A DNA stretch of 64,000 nt from JAVBSX01 sp051660685 (GTDB lineage Bacteria > Planctomycetota > Planctomycetia > Pirellulales > Thermoguttaceae). This document shows positions 1-8,688 of this stretch, piece by piece. Below the pieces are notes generated by a model. It saw nothing but the letters and a program-made list of their open reading frames with translations, had not been told where the DNA came from and did no database searches. The stretch is from assembly GCA_051660685.1 (NCBI GenBank), contig JBOFQB010000111.1:1-64000 (forward strand). Reading direction: 5' to 3'. Both the position numbers and the translations under genes were made by a program. The first letter of the stretch is position 1. Each line of letters begins with the position of its first letter.

Positions 1-143
1 TCATTTTTGAACCACGAAAATCACGAAAGTCACGAAAATCTCACAAAATACGGTTTTTCGTGTCTTTTGTGTGTTTCGTGGTAAAAACAAATCCGTCCAA
101 CCCGGCTCGGTTCAAATCGCAAAACCAAACTTGTTAGCAGTCT
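1..143 (+). mobile_element. MITE-like repeat, copy 1 (cut by window edge)
   Basis: This is the right-hand part of the ~179-bp inverted-repeat element found complete at 5260, 34710 and 37782. It shows the internal stem (CCACGAAAATCAC paired with TTTCGTGG), the conserved CCAACCCGGCTCGGTTCAAATC segment near the right end, and the terminal CTTGTTAGCAGTCT. The left end lies outside the window, so the target duplication cannot be checked. No coding potential is seen. Confidence 0.8.
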
Positions 144-252
144 CCCTCTCTTCCCCCAACCCGTTTCTGCCCCGTTGCCCTTTCGGGGCAACCCGCTATA
201 CTGCATACCGACTTCGGTACTCTAACCTTGTTTCTTTAGCTTTTTGAACAAT

Positions 253-1932
253 ATGGCCCCACATTTTATCTTTGAAATGAATCGTGTCTCCAAACGATTT
301 GGAGAAAAAATCGTCCTGCAAAATATCTCTTTACAGTTTTATTACGGCGCAAAAATCGGCATCGTCGGCGAAAATGGGTCGGGAAAATCAACCCTTTTGA
401 AAATTATGGCCGGGTTGGATACGGACATTGACGGAACGACAAAGTTGACGAAAGGAATGAGGGTCAAATATGTTGCTCAGGAACCTCAACTTGAACTGGA
501 TGCAACGGTTCGAGACAATTTAATGCTCGCCGTTGTGCCGATTCAGGAGAAAATTGACCGTTTTAACGAAATTGCGGCAAAAATGGGTGATCCTGAAGAA
601 GCGGACAATTTTGATCGGCTGATGGAGCAAATGGGACGGTTGCAGGAAGAGATTGACGCTGTCAATGGTTGGGAGATCGACCGAATGATTGACATTGCGG
701 CGGATGCTCTTGTTCTTCCGCCCGATGATGCAATCGTCCGCAAACTGTCCGGGGGAGAACGGCGTCGGGTCGCTCTTGCCCAAGCCCTTCTGGAAAAACC
801 CGATTTGTTACTTTTGGACGAACCGACCAACCATTTGGACGCTGAAACGGTTCATTGGTTGGAAGGGACATTGCGAGATTATCCCGGGACGGTCATTATT
901 GTGACTCACGACCGTTATTTTCTGGACAACATCACGAAATGGATATTGGAATTGGACAATACGCGGGGAATTCCGTTTGAGGGGAATTATTCCTCTTGGT
1001 TGTCACAAAAGGCAGAATTGCTCCGAGTTGTGGAGAAAAAGGAAACGCAACGCCAAAAGACGCTTGAAAGGGAATTGGAGTGGATTCAATTGGCACATCA
1101 TGGACGGTTGCAGAAGAATCAGGCTCGAATCAACTCGTATGAGCAATTGGCATCTCAACAGACGCTTGATGATAAGAGTGATGCAATCATACAGATTGCG
1201 CCGGGACCGCGATTGGGGGAGAAGGTTTTGACGTTCAAAGGGGTTTCTAAGGGGTACACCATTGCGGGAGAACCAACGACGTTGATTGCCGACTGTTCCT
1301 TTGACGTTCCCCGGGGAGCAATTGTTGGGGTGATTGGTCCGAATGGAACGGGCAAAACAACGATGTTCCGTATGATAACGGGGGAAGAAACGAGCGATCA
1401 GGGAGTCATTGAAATCGGTCCAACAGTCCAATTGGCCCATGTTGACCAGCATCGTGATATTCTCGATGATGAGAAAACGATTTTTGAGGAGATAACGGAC
1501 GGTAAGGACACGATTGAGTTAGGTCCGATCAAGATGAATTCGCGGGCGTATGTTGCGCGGTTTAATTTTCGTGGACCTCAACAACAAAAGCGGGTTGGAC
1601 AGAGTTCTGGGGGGGAGCGGAACCGGATACTGCTTGCCAAACTGTTGCGTCGGGGGGGAAACTTGCTGTTACTTGACGAACCGACGAATGATTTAGATGT
1701 TGCGACGATGCGGGTTTTGGAACAGGCGTTGATTGAATTTTCGGGTTGTGCAATTGTGATTTCTCACGACCGATTTTTTCTGGACCGAATCTGCACGCAC
1801 ACACTGGTTTTCGAGGGGAACGGGCAAATTCGTTGGTTTGAGGGAAACTTTTCGGCGTATGAGGAACAACTTTTGGCCCAATCGCCTGACCGTTTGGCAC
1901 ATCGTCGGAGCAAGTACAAAAAAATCGTCTAA
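253..1932 (+). CDS. ettA: EttA-like ABC-F family ATPase (energy-dependent translational throttle)
   Basis: Soluble ABC-F protein of 559 aa with two nucleotide-binding domains and no membrane segment. Walker A motifs are GENGSGKS near residue 39 and GPNGTGKT near residue 362. ABC signatures are LSGGERRR near 165 and SSGGERNR near 450, and each Walker B is followed by DEPTN. The opening, MAPHFIFEMNRVSKRF, aligns with EttA rather than Uup, and E. coli EttA is 555 aa. Family role: binds the ribosomal E site and gates the first elongation step according to ATP/ADP. The ATG at 253 is preferred to an in-frame TTG at 244 because it matches the family N-terminus. No good Shine-Dalgarno is visible. It stands alone, followed by a double-hairpin repeat. 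Confidence 0.9.
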   Translation: MAPHFIFEMNRVSKRFGEKIVLQNISLQFYYGAKIGIVGENGSGKSTLLKIMAGLDTDIDGTTKLTKGMRVKYVAQEPQLELDATVRDNLMLAVVPIQEKIDRFNEIAAKMGDPEEADNFDRLMEQMGRLQEEIDAVNGWEIDRMIDIAADALVLPPDDAIVRKLSGGERRRVALAQALLEKPDLLLLDEPTNHLDAETVHWLEGTLRDYPGTVIIVTHDRYFLDNITKWILELDNTRGIPFEGNYSSWLSQKAELLRVVEKKETQRQKTLERELEWIQLAHHGRLQKNQARINSYEQLASQQTLDDKSDAIIQIAPGPRLGEKVLTFKGVSKGYTIAGEPTTLIADCSFDVPRGAIVGVIGPNGTGKTTMFRMITGEETSDQGVIEIGPTVQLAHVDQHRDILDDEKTIFEEITDGKDTIELGPIKMNSRAYVARFNFRGPQQQKRVGQSSGGERNRILLAKLLRRGGNLLLLDEPTNDLDVATMRVLEQALIEFSGCAIVISHDRFFLDRICTHTLVFEGNGQIRWFEGNFSAYEEQLLAQSPDRLAHRRSKYKKIV

Positions 1933-1958
1933 CGGACCCCACAAAAAAGCGTCTCCCC

Positions 1959-2034
1959 CGTTTAACCGAGGAACAACGTTCCGCGCGTAATGAGATATTT
2001 TAATACGCGCGGAACGATGTTCCGCGGCTAAACG
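1959..2034. repeat. Double-hairpin repeat, family A copy 1
   Basis: A 76-bp palindromic unit bounded by CGTTTAACCG and CGGCTAAACG. Each half is itself a small hairpin (GGAACAACGTTCC and GGAACGATGTTCC) joined by GCGCGTA/TACGCGC. It sits between the convergent ettA and the following membrane-protein gene, so it may also act as a bidirectional terminator. Confidence 0.8.
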
Positions 2035-2035
2035 A

Positions 2036-3583
2036 CTACAACAAGGCGAGATAGTGCATGAAATGGTAAATCCAAGGATGGTCCCAGGGATTCCAAAGAG
2101 GATAGGCAATGGAGAGAAGCGAGAACAGGAGGAGGGTCAGGCAGAGACCGCGACCGATTGCGAACCGCGAGAGACGGTCCGTCATTGGCAACATTGCTAG
2201 AATCCAAAGAGGGATGAACCAGAACATCCAACGAAGTCCCGCACACATTCCGCCGTAATTTCGGTCAACCTGAGATCGGGTCAGATAAAAGACATAGCAG
2301 AGGAGGGAAAGACCGAGAATGAACAAAGCGGCATATAGCAATGTGCGGTCATTTCGTTGAAAAATGGCAAGTGCGAGACCGAGAACGCTGAGAATCCAAA
2401 TGGGACTGAGCGAAAAGATGCCGTGATGTCCAATGGTGGTGTTGATAAAATAATCATACGTTGATTCCTCGCCAAGATCGATACCGATTCGGTTGCGCCA
2501 ATAACTTTCGCGGACTTTTCCGCCCCGTTCATAAGTGTAATCATACCAATCCCGATTCGCGTAAGCCGGTGTTACAGTCTGATGAGCAATGTAGTTTGTT
2601 GCGAAAAAACCGGTTGCGACCAACAGAAGCATGGGAACCAGACCGAGCAATGTTTTTCGGGGTGCTATGTAAAACAGTGCGGCAGAAATACCGGCACAAT
2701 AAGCGAGAGCGGGCAATTCGCAAGCGACGATGAGGGAGCCGAAAAGACCGGCGATGATAAAGTAGCGTAATTGTCGTTGTTGATCGAACAGGATACGAAT
2801 GACGGCGTAGAGACTGATGATGAGGCAACAGATTCCGGGTAAATGATTATTCAGGGTGACGACGAAGGTTGAGGCAAAGGTCCCGAAACAGAGAGTTGAC
2901 ATGCAGAAATAGCGACTCCAATCGGTCTGAGCAAATCGGTCAATGAGCCGACTCATAAGGAACCAGCAAAAGGCGAGCGGGAGAAGGTTCAGGATGATGA
3001 GGGATACGCGAACGATGAGGTAAGGGTCCTTCTCGAACGACAATGTTCCGCCGCTCAAATGGTAGAGCAAAAAATAGGGGACCGACATCAAGGTTGGCAG
3101 CAGAGGGGGTTTACTTGAAAAGAGATACGAAGGGGCGTCGGGATTCCCGGGCGGAACCGGATGTTTCACCATGTCAATCGTGTCCCAACCGGTTTGAGAC
3201 TGAACATGATCGATTGCGTACCAAATTGTCCGGCCGTTTTCATCGTGAACCCTCATCTCCGGTTCGACGAGAGCGCGAACCGTACACCAACGACTCCGGT
3301 CGTTCGCACTCAAAAAGGGTCGCCGAATGTCAAGGGCTTCTCGTTGCAGTTTAAGCGACATCTCCCCAAGAGCCGCTTCCATCTGTTCCGCCGAATAACC
3401 TTTTTCCCCCAGTTCCTTCTGCTTGTCTTTTAACCGTCCTGAAATCGCATTGTATTTGATGCGGGATGCCGACTGATCGAACACATTGTCAAGTGCAATG
3501 ATTCGGCCCAACATCAGTCCGCAAGAAATGACAATGAGGAGAAAATAAATTTGCCGACGAAAACCCGGGTCACTTTGCTGCAT
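2036..3583 (-). CDS. Polytopic membrane protein, possible GT-C-like glycosyltransferase
   Basis: Integral membrane protein of 515 aa, function not firmly recognised. A first membrane segment lies at about residues 12-30. A hydrophilic, presumably external domain of about 130 residues follows, then roughly ten hydrophobic segments to the C terminus. The long first external loop after TM1 and many TMs resemble GT-C fold (lipid-linked sugar) transferases; I see no diagnostic catalytic motif. The sequence SSKPPLLP near residue 160 resembles the K-P-P/PPL motif seen in ArnT/PMT-like transferases. ATG start at 3583, preceded by CCCTAT-type heptamers and no clear Shine-Dalgarno. Stop lies right beside the double-hairpin repeat. 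An unknown transporter remains possible. Confidence 0.75.
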   Translation of the reverse strand: MQQSDPGFRRQIYFLLIVISCGLMLGRIIALDNVFDQSASRIKYNAISGRLKDKQKELGEKGYSAEQMEAALGEMSLKLQREALDIRRPFLSANDRSRWCTVRALVEPEMRVHDENGRTIWYAIDHVQSQTGWDTIDMVKHPVPPGNPDAPSYLFSSKPPLLPTLMSVPYFLLYHLSGGTLSFEKDPYLIVRVSLIILNLLPLAFCWFLMSRLIDRFAQTDWSRYFCMSTLCFGTFASTFVVTLNNHLPGICCLIISLYAVIRILFDQQRQLRYFIIAGLFGSLIVACELPALAYCAGISAALFYIAPRKTLLGLVPMLLLVATGFFATNYIAHQTVTPAYANRDWYDYTYERGGKVRESYWRNRIGIDLGEESTYDYFINTTIGHHGIFSLSPIWILSVLGLALAIFQRNDRTLLYAALFILGLSLLCYVFYLTRSQVDRNYGGMCAGLRWMFWFIPLWILAMLPMTDRLSRFAIGRGLCLTLLLFSLLSIAYPLWNPWDHPWIYHFMHYLALL

Positions 3584-3590
3584 CGAAGAA

Positions 3591-3633
3591 AGGGGATAGA
3601 GAATGGGGGATAGGGGACAGGGAATAGGGGGAG
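3591..3633. repeat. Heptamer tract (GGGGATA/GGGAATA type)
   Basis: Degenerate seven-base units of the form GGGGATA, GGGAATA and GGGACAG run directly upstream of the membrane-protein gene. This is the same low-complexity family, on the other strand, as the CCCTATC tracts elsewhere in the window. Confidence 0.65.
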
Positions 3634-3717
3634 GAATTGAGAATTGAGAATGAAAAAGGAAAAAAACGGAATCTAACGCATGATTGGCCTATTGCGTCAA
3701 AATCAGGATTGCTCCTC

Positions 3718-3752
3718 CCTCATCCCTATCCCCCAACCCCTATTCCCTATCT
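3718..3752. repeat. Heptamer tract (CCCTATC type)
   Basis: About five degenerate seven-base units (CCCTATC, CCCCAAC, CCCTATT, CCCTATC) lie just downstream of the stop of the Gfo/Idh/MocA gene. They face the opposite-strand tract at 3591, so the two could pair. Confidence 0.65.
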
Positions 3753-3770
3753 CCAAACATGGATTGTTTT

Positions 3771-5084
3771 CTAAAGCAATTTCCAATCATCTGGATACTG
3801 CGCGGTAATCAGCGACGCCGATTCAGGGACGTTCGTTACCTTCATCCCTTCTCCGTCCCAATCCAGTTTTTTCCCAAGTCGGTATGCGAGAGTTCCCAAA
3901 AGAACCGTTTCGGCAACGGGACCCGAATACGAGAAATCACAGGTCGTCGGTCCCTTCCCCGCTTTGATTGCCTCAATCCATTCTGTATGATGTCCAACCG
4001 ATTTCGGGATCGAACGGGCCGGATATTCGTAGTCGCTGAATTTCTCTTCAGGAAACAGAAGATGTCGTCCATAATCGGCAAGCAGCATACCCTCTTTTCC
4101 AACAAAAAGGGTTCCAGCACCCCAATTGGGCAGATTTTTTTCGGCGAGCAAAGCGGGCCGTTTCTCTCCGTCATACCACGTCATAGAGACAGCAGGAAGA
4201 TCACCTCGTTTGGGGAATTGGTATTTTGCGACCATATCAGCGGGCGTACATTCCAGATCGGGTTCGGTCGGAGCTGATGATTCAACAGAAAGGGGGTATT
4301 TCAGTTTTAAGGCCCAAAACGGCAGATCAATATGATGACAGCCCATATCGCCAAGAGTTCCGTTGCCAAATGCCCAGAATGACCGCCAATTTCCGCCAAA
4401 ATAAACCGGATGATACGGTCGGTGTTTGGCCGGACCTAACCAAAGGTCCCAATGCAGGTTCGCGGGGACTTCAGGAAATTCCGTCGGCATTGTCTGATTG
4501 CCCCATCTTGCACCACACCAAACGTGAACTTCTTCAACCGGCCCAATTGCACCTGCTTCAATGAGTTCGACGACTCGACGGTAATTGTCCCCCGCATGAA
4601 TTTGTGTCCCCATTTGCGTTATCAGGTTTTTCTCTTTCGCAACCTGAGTCATTGTCCTGATTTCATGGATTGTCCGGGCAAGCGGTTTTTCACAATAACA
4701 GTGTAAACCCTGTTTCATTCCGCCAAGTGCAGCAACAGCGTGAGTATGGTCGGGGGTTGTGACCAGAACGGCATCTGCTTTTCCCGCCAATTCGTCATAC
4801 ATAACTCTGAAATCATTATACCGTTTTGCATCCGGGTATTTTTCTCCAACCGAATGGAGCAACGTATCATCGACATCACAGAGGGCGATGATATTTTCAT
4901 TGGCGAGGGAATTACGATGAAACTCACCTTGCATACCTGAAGTGCCGATCAGGAGCAGATTCAGTTTCGAGTTAGGCTTGCGATCTCTTGCAAAAGCGGG
5001 GCATGAAAACAGCCCGGCTGAAACGGCGAGAACGCCGGTTGTTTTCAGGAACTGACGACGATTGGTTGTGGGTTTTATTGGCAT
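3771..5084 (-). CDS. Tat-exported Gfo/Idh/MocA family oxidoreductase
   Basis: Predicted NAD(P)-dependent sugar oxidoreductase of 437 aa. The N terminus carries a twin-arginine signal (NRRQFLKTTG at residues 8-17, then a hydrophobic stretch to an AFA cleavage site near 32), so export as a folded protein is expected. The Rossmann segment LNLLLIGTSGMQGEF follows at about 41-55, where the usual GxGxxG is altered to GTSGMQG. The catalytic-lysine motif EKPL is at 132-135 (CYCEKPLAR), typical of the family. The C-terminal half matches the family's alpha/beta substrate domain. Such exported members are greatly expanded in planctomycetes, where their substrates are mostly unknown. ATG start; monocistronic. 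Confidence 0.9.
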   Translation of the reverse strand: MPIKPTTNRRQFLKTTGVLAVSAGLFSCPAFARDRKPNSKLNLLLIGTSGMQGEFHRNSLANENIIALCDVDDTLLHSVGEKYPDAKRYNDFRVMYDELAGKADAVLVTTPDHTHAVAALGGMKQGLHCYCEKPLARTIHEIRTMTQVAKEKNLITQMGTQIHAGDNYRRVVELIEAGAIGPVEEVHVWCGARWGNQTMPTEFPEVPANLHWDLWLGPAKHRPYHPVYFGGNWRSFWAFGNGTLGDMGCHHIDLPFWALKLKYPLSVESSAPTEPDLECTPADMVAKYQFPKRGDLPAVSMTWYDGEKRPALLAEKNLPNWGAGTLFVGKEGMLLADYGRHLLFPEEKFSDYEYPARSIPKSVGHHTEWIEAIKAGKGPTTCDFSYSGPVAETVLLGTLAYRLGKKLDWDGEGMKVTNVPESASLITAQYPDDWKLL

Positions 5085-5248
5085 AATAATCTGATCTGTA
5101 AGGTGTAAGGGGAAAAGAGCAAAAAAAGTCTCGAACGGAAATAACCGTCAAAAATGAAATCTAAAATGCGCAGCCTGTTCTTCTAGGACAGATGCTGCCG
5201 ATTATACAATGTTTTTCCGCGATATACAACATTTTCTTCCGTATTCTC

Positions 5249-5259
5249 GACAGAAACGG
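5249..5259. repeat. Left target-site duplication of MITE copy 2
   Basis: GACAGAAACGG here is repeated at 5438-5448 on the far side of the element, an 11-bp direct repeat (10 bp if the shared G belongs to the element). This is the expected footprint of transposition. Confidence 0.8.
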
Positions 5260-5438
5260 CAGTCCGCTAACAAGTTTTGCGAAAAAGAGTCTTTTCATTT
5301 TTGAACCACGAAAATCACAAAAAACACGAAAACCGCACAAAATACCGTTTTTCGTGTGTTTAGTGTCTTTAGTGGTAAAAACAAATCCGTCCAACCCGGC
5401 TCGGTTCAAATCGCAAAACCAAACTTGTTAGCGGACTG
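5260..5438 (+). mobile_element. MITE-like element, copy 2 (complete, 179 bp)
   Basis: Non-coding element with terminal inverted repeats CAGTCCGCTAACAAG and CTTGTTAGCGGACTG, perfect over 15 bp. Inner bases (TTTTGCGA / TCGCAAAA) extend the match. A long imperfect internal stem is formed by ACCACGAAAATCAC and GTGTCTTTAGTGGT. It is flanked by the direct repeat GACAGAAACGG. No transposase is encoded, so it would need to be mobilised in trans. Confidence 0.88.
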
Positions 5439-5469
5439 ACAGAAACGGATGAGGATACTTCGGTTCTGA

Positions 5470-8466
5470 CTATTTGGCACATTCCTGATACACGAAATCA
5501 GGCATGTCGGCACGAGGACGTTCTTGTATCAGCTGCTTCACCGGGTCAAATGTGCGGAGAATCCGTTGATAATCCGCATCCTCGGTATTGGCAAAAACCG
5601 CTTTTCCACATTTCTCCGTTCCCCCCGCTGATTTGGCAAGAGGTGCTAAAAGAAACGCATTCTTTTCAGGGTTCATAAATCGTGTGTAAAATTCACGCGG
5701 GACTTCTTGTGTGTGACATTCAGCACATCGACGGGAAACCACTTCGGCAAGCGTCGTATCAAGGTCAAGCGGATACATCCGACGACAACCAATCTGTTCA
5801 CGATGATTCGATGCACTCGTCGGGTAATACGGCACATTCAAATCAATCCATATATTCACCCGTTTACGATCCTCAAGAGCGACCGCAACACGCTGCTTGC
5901 CCTCCTTATCAGGGTGTCCCTGCGCAATCAGTTTCGTCAACAAACTCGCCGGTGATCCCCAACGAAGAGGCGCTGTTTCAAGAATGTTCCACTCCGACCC
6001 GTTGATCGTCCAAAGCCAACTCGTGTACGGACTTTCACCTTCTGCATGAGAATCTCGCGCAACACCGTTGACCCGAAATTGACGCTCTCCGAGTGTCCCC
6101 TTACGAGCAAGCCAATCATACGAAACATTGAAAAAATCAGTGTAATCACCACTCAAATCAATCCCCCCCTCTTTATTGTAAGGATTATGACAATCCAAAC
6201 AGTATTTGTCCCAAACCGGTTGCACCACTTCTTGATAAGAGAACCCTTTCACCCCCCAAACCGGTTCAACCAGCTCCTGCGGATGTCGCCGTTGCGGTAA
6301 AAGATGATCGCGCGAAGGTGTGAGCGTGTTACGTTCGGCATGACAACCAACACACCCTTGCACCTCACCCGGCATAAGATGTGTAAAGGAACGCATTCGC
6401 TGCACAGCACGACCTTCGGTATCAAGCGCGAGAAAATAAATCGGCAATTCCGAGGGGACCATAAAACAGGCCGAACCGTCTTCCATAACATCGGCGTATC
6501 CCCAAAGTTTTTTGGCCGAATAGGTTGCCCCACATGAGACAAGGGGAAATTGGAAACCAAAAGCCGCAATATTTTCAATCTGGTGTTTTGTTCCCGGAAC
6601 AACTCGTATCTGCGGAGAATGAACCCCTTTTTCGACTTCCTGAACAACGGCAATCTGCTTGACATCACCACGTTGGACGGTTGGTTCAAGCCCCAAATAC
6701 ACATCTTGCATGGAGATGATCGCCCAGTTTCCTGAAACACTTCCGTCTTCGGGCAAAACAACCGAATCATCATAGATCGTTGCTTGGGCAATAGGCGGGA
6801 GGACCTGGGGTTCTCTGAAAATCGGTTGGACGCTGTAAAAACCGAGACCGGTTTTATAGTCTTGCGGCAAAACCGTTGCACGTTTTCCGTCCACTGTTCG
6901 TAACTGAATCGCGCCGGATTTGGAAACAAGATACAACTCTTCGTTGAGGGGAAACGGTTTTTCATAAGGACCGTAAAGTCCATTCCCCCATTGACCGCCC
7001 GGATTGAAAATGTCCACCTCCTCGGTTGTATTCACGACCCCTTCGATTGCATTGGGACCATGTGTCCGGTCAATGAGAACGATTCCTCCTGTACAATCAC
7101 CATTATGATTCGTTGCAAGAGCAATAATTTTCTGCGAATTCGGGATTGCCCTTGCATCCATAAATGTTCCTGGTGCTAACAGGCGATTACCGAAAAACGC
7201 TGAAAGACCCGTTCCGTCGGGATTGATCGTCCATAAACTCTGAATCGGACAGGCTGCTCGATCCACATATTCCCAACGGGTATAAATGATCCGACCGTCA
7301 TTCATAACCGAGGGGGTAAAGTCCATGAGATAATTCGCCGAGAGTCGTTTTTGATTGGAACCATCCCGGTCCATCCTGTACAAAACCGGTGATGTCACAA
7401 CATAACAATAGGCGTAAGCCGGTTTTCGGTCCGAAATAAACGCGATTCCACCATCTGGCAACCAACAGGCATTCAGGTTATTGTACGGTGTCTTGGTCAA
7501 TTGTCGCAAACCGGTTCCATCCACTTTGACCGTCCAGATTTGATAATTATCTTCTGGCGCACCACAACTAATGTCCTTCAAATTTGAAACGGCGTCAATC
7601 ATAATCCGGCTTTTTCCACGTTTCCAAGAGAAGACAATATCCTGACCATTCCAATGCAACGAAGCGTCCAGAATCATACCATCACTTGAATCGACGATTT
7701 GTTTCAGTTCTCCTTCAGGGGCATCTTTTTTTGGTGGTGTATAAATACACAGACCTCCTCCGGGTTTGTAACCTTCAACGTGATAAGTATAAACGTGTGT
7801 AATGGAAAGATGATGACGTTTGATGACGAGTAGTTGATCAAAACCGTAATCACCGTTATTCAGCTCGGCCAACATTGCTTTTTCTTCGGGGGAGTGCTGT
7901 TCGAGTGCAAGACCCCAGAGTTGTGTTTCGCTTGGAATGTCCGAATAGACGGCGATTTCTGAAGCTCCGGGATTGACCGTCCCGGGAAAACTGTTAAGGA
8001 ACTTGATCATAACCATTTTGGCCATTTTCGGCTCAGGAAGTGTGATACGTTGCGGACCATGTTTCAGTTCAAAGGTCCCGCAAAGAACAGGCTGAGTGTC
8101 ATTATCAAGATAGAGTTCATAATCCTTAAAACCTTCTTCGAGGAGCATTGCCGTTCTCGGGTAATAAACCACTTCGGCGATTTTTTTCGGCGTTCTCCAT
8201 TGTAGTTTGAACCAACTTTCGATCCCTTCATTGCCGCGAATTGCCCATGCTTTTCGGAAATCATTTTTCGATAGGGCAAAGGGAATCTGACCGTCAACAG
8301 CATTTTTAGCGAGGTAATCATTGCTGTATTCACTACTTGCCGAAACCCTTGCGGTTCTTGCAAGATTTTCGGGTTCTGCCGTATTAGCCTGAATTTCCGG
8401 GGTCAGGAGGAAAAAATGACAAAAAAGCAAGCCGACGAAACAAACAAGACGGATCGAGTGTAACAT
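5470..8466 (-). CDS. Secreted HzsA-like protein with N-terminal F5/8-type domain and three CXXCH motifs
   Basis: Large exported protein (998 aa) with a signal peptide (residues 1-28). A discoidin/F5-8-type sugar-binding-like region follows at about 35-175. A long beta-propeller-like part (about 180-690) contains repeated DGTGL and DGSNQ segments and resembles the middle domain of hydrazine synthase subunit alpha. The C-terminal part has three c-type heme motifs: CVGCH at 705-709, CLDCH at 756-760 and CAECH at 914-918. Such HzsA-like cytochromes occur widely in non-anammox planctomycetes, with unknown redox function. The sequence supports a periplasmic multi-heme protein. A hydrazine-forming role is not supported, because no hzsB/C or hydrazine dehydrogenase is nearby. 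ATG start at 8466; transcribed alone. Confidence 0.85.
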   Translation of the reverse strand: MLHSIRLVCFVGLLFCHFFLLTPEIQANTAEPENLARTARVSASSEYSNDYLAKNAVDGQIPFALSKNDFRKAWAIRGNEGIESWFKLQWRTPKKIAEVVYYPRTAMLLEEGFKDYELYLDNDTQPVLCGTFELKHGPQRITLPEPKMAKMVMIKFLNSFPGTVNPGASEIAVYSDIPSETQLWGLALEQHSPEEKAMLAELNNGDYGFDQLLVIKRHHLSITHVYTYHVEGYKPGGGLCIYTPPKKDAPEGELKQIVDSSDGMILDASLHWNGQDIVFSWKRGKSRIMIDAVSNLKDISCGAPEDNYQIWTVKVDGTGLRQLTKTPYNNLNACWLPDGGIAFISDRKPAYAYCYVVTSPVLYRMDRDGSNQKRLSANYLMDFTPSVMNDGRIIYTRWEYVDRAACPIQSLWTINPDGTGLSAFFGNRLLAPGTFMDARAIPNSQKIIALATNHNGDCTGGIVLIDRTHGPNAIEGVVNTTEEVDIFNPGGQWGNGLYGPYEKPFPLNEELYLVSKSGAIQLRTVDGKRATVLPQDYKTGLGFYSVQPIFREPQVLPPIAQATIYDDSVVLPEDGSVSGNWAIISMQDVYLGLEPTVQRGDVKQIAVVQEVEKGVHSPQIRVVPGTKHQIENIAAFGFQFPLVSCGATYSAKKLWGYADVMEDGSACFMVPSELPIYFLALDTEGRAVQRMRSFTHLMPGEVQGCVGCHAERNTLTPSRDHLLPQRRHPQELVEPVWGVKGFSYQEVVQPVWDKYCLDCHNPYNKEGGIDLSGDYTDFFNVSYDWLARKGTLGERQFRVNGVARDSHAEGESPYTSWLWTINGSEWNILETAPLRWGSPASLLTKLIAQGHPDKEGKQRVAVALEDRKRVNIWIDLNVPYYPTSASNHREQIGCRRMYPLDLDTTLAEVVSRRCAECHTQEVPREFYTRFMNPEKNAFLLAPLAKSAGGTEKCGKAVFANTEDADYQRILRTFDPVKQLIQERPRADMPDFVYQECAK

Positions 8467-8602
8467 ATTTCGGAGAAGGTTAGGAATAAAAAATCAATAA
8501 AAGCTGTAATTGCTGTCTGAGAAATAGGGAAAATTTGATAATTATTTCACCTCGTAATTAACGAGTCATTTGCTTTTTGTCGCAGCATCGGAGCGACCTT
8601 AT

Positions 8603-8688
8603 GCCGCGATACAACGTATCGCGCGTACAAGTATCGCGCGTACAAAATCGCCAAATACGCGCAGAACGCTCTTCTGCGGCTCAACGGG
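8603..8688. repeat. Double-hairpin repeat, family A copy 2 (expanded)
   Basis: Variant of the ~75-bp family. It carries the CGATACAACGTATCGCGCGTAC half, an extra GTATCGCGCGTAC unit, then the half CGCGCAGAACGCTCTTCTGCGGC. It overlaps the last few codons of galE at 8681. The preceding GCATCGGAGCGACC belongs to the composite CCCGGG family. Confidence 0.65.

Noticed and set aside
5470..8466. Evidence for anammox (hydrazine synthesis).
   Set aside because: Only an HzsA-like protein with extra domains is present. No hzsB, hzsC or hydrazine dehydrogenase genes are seen, and HzsA-like proteins occur in non-anammox planctomycetes.
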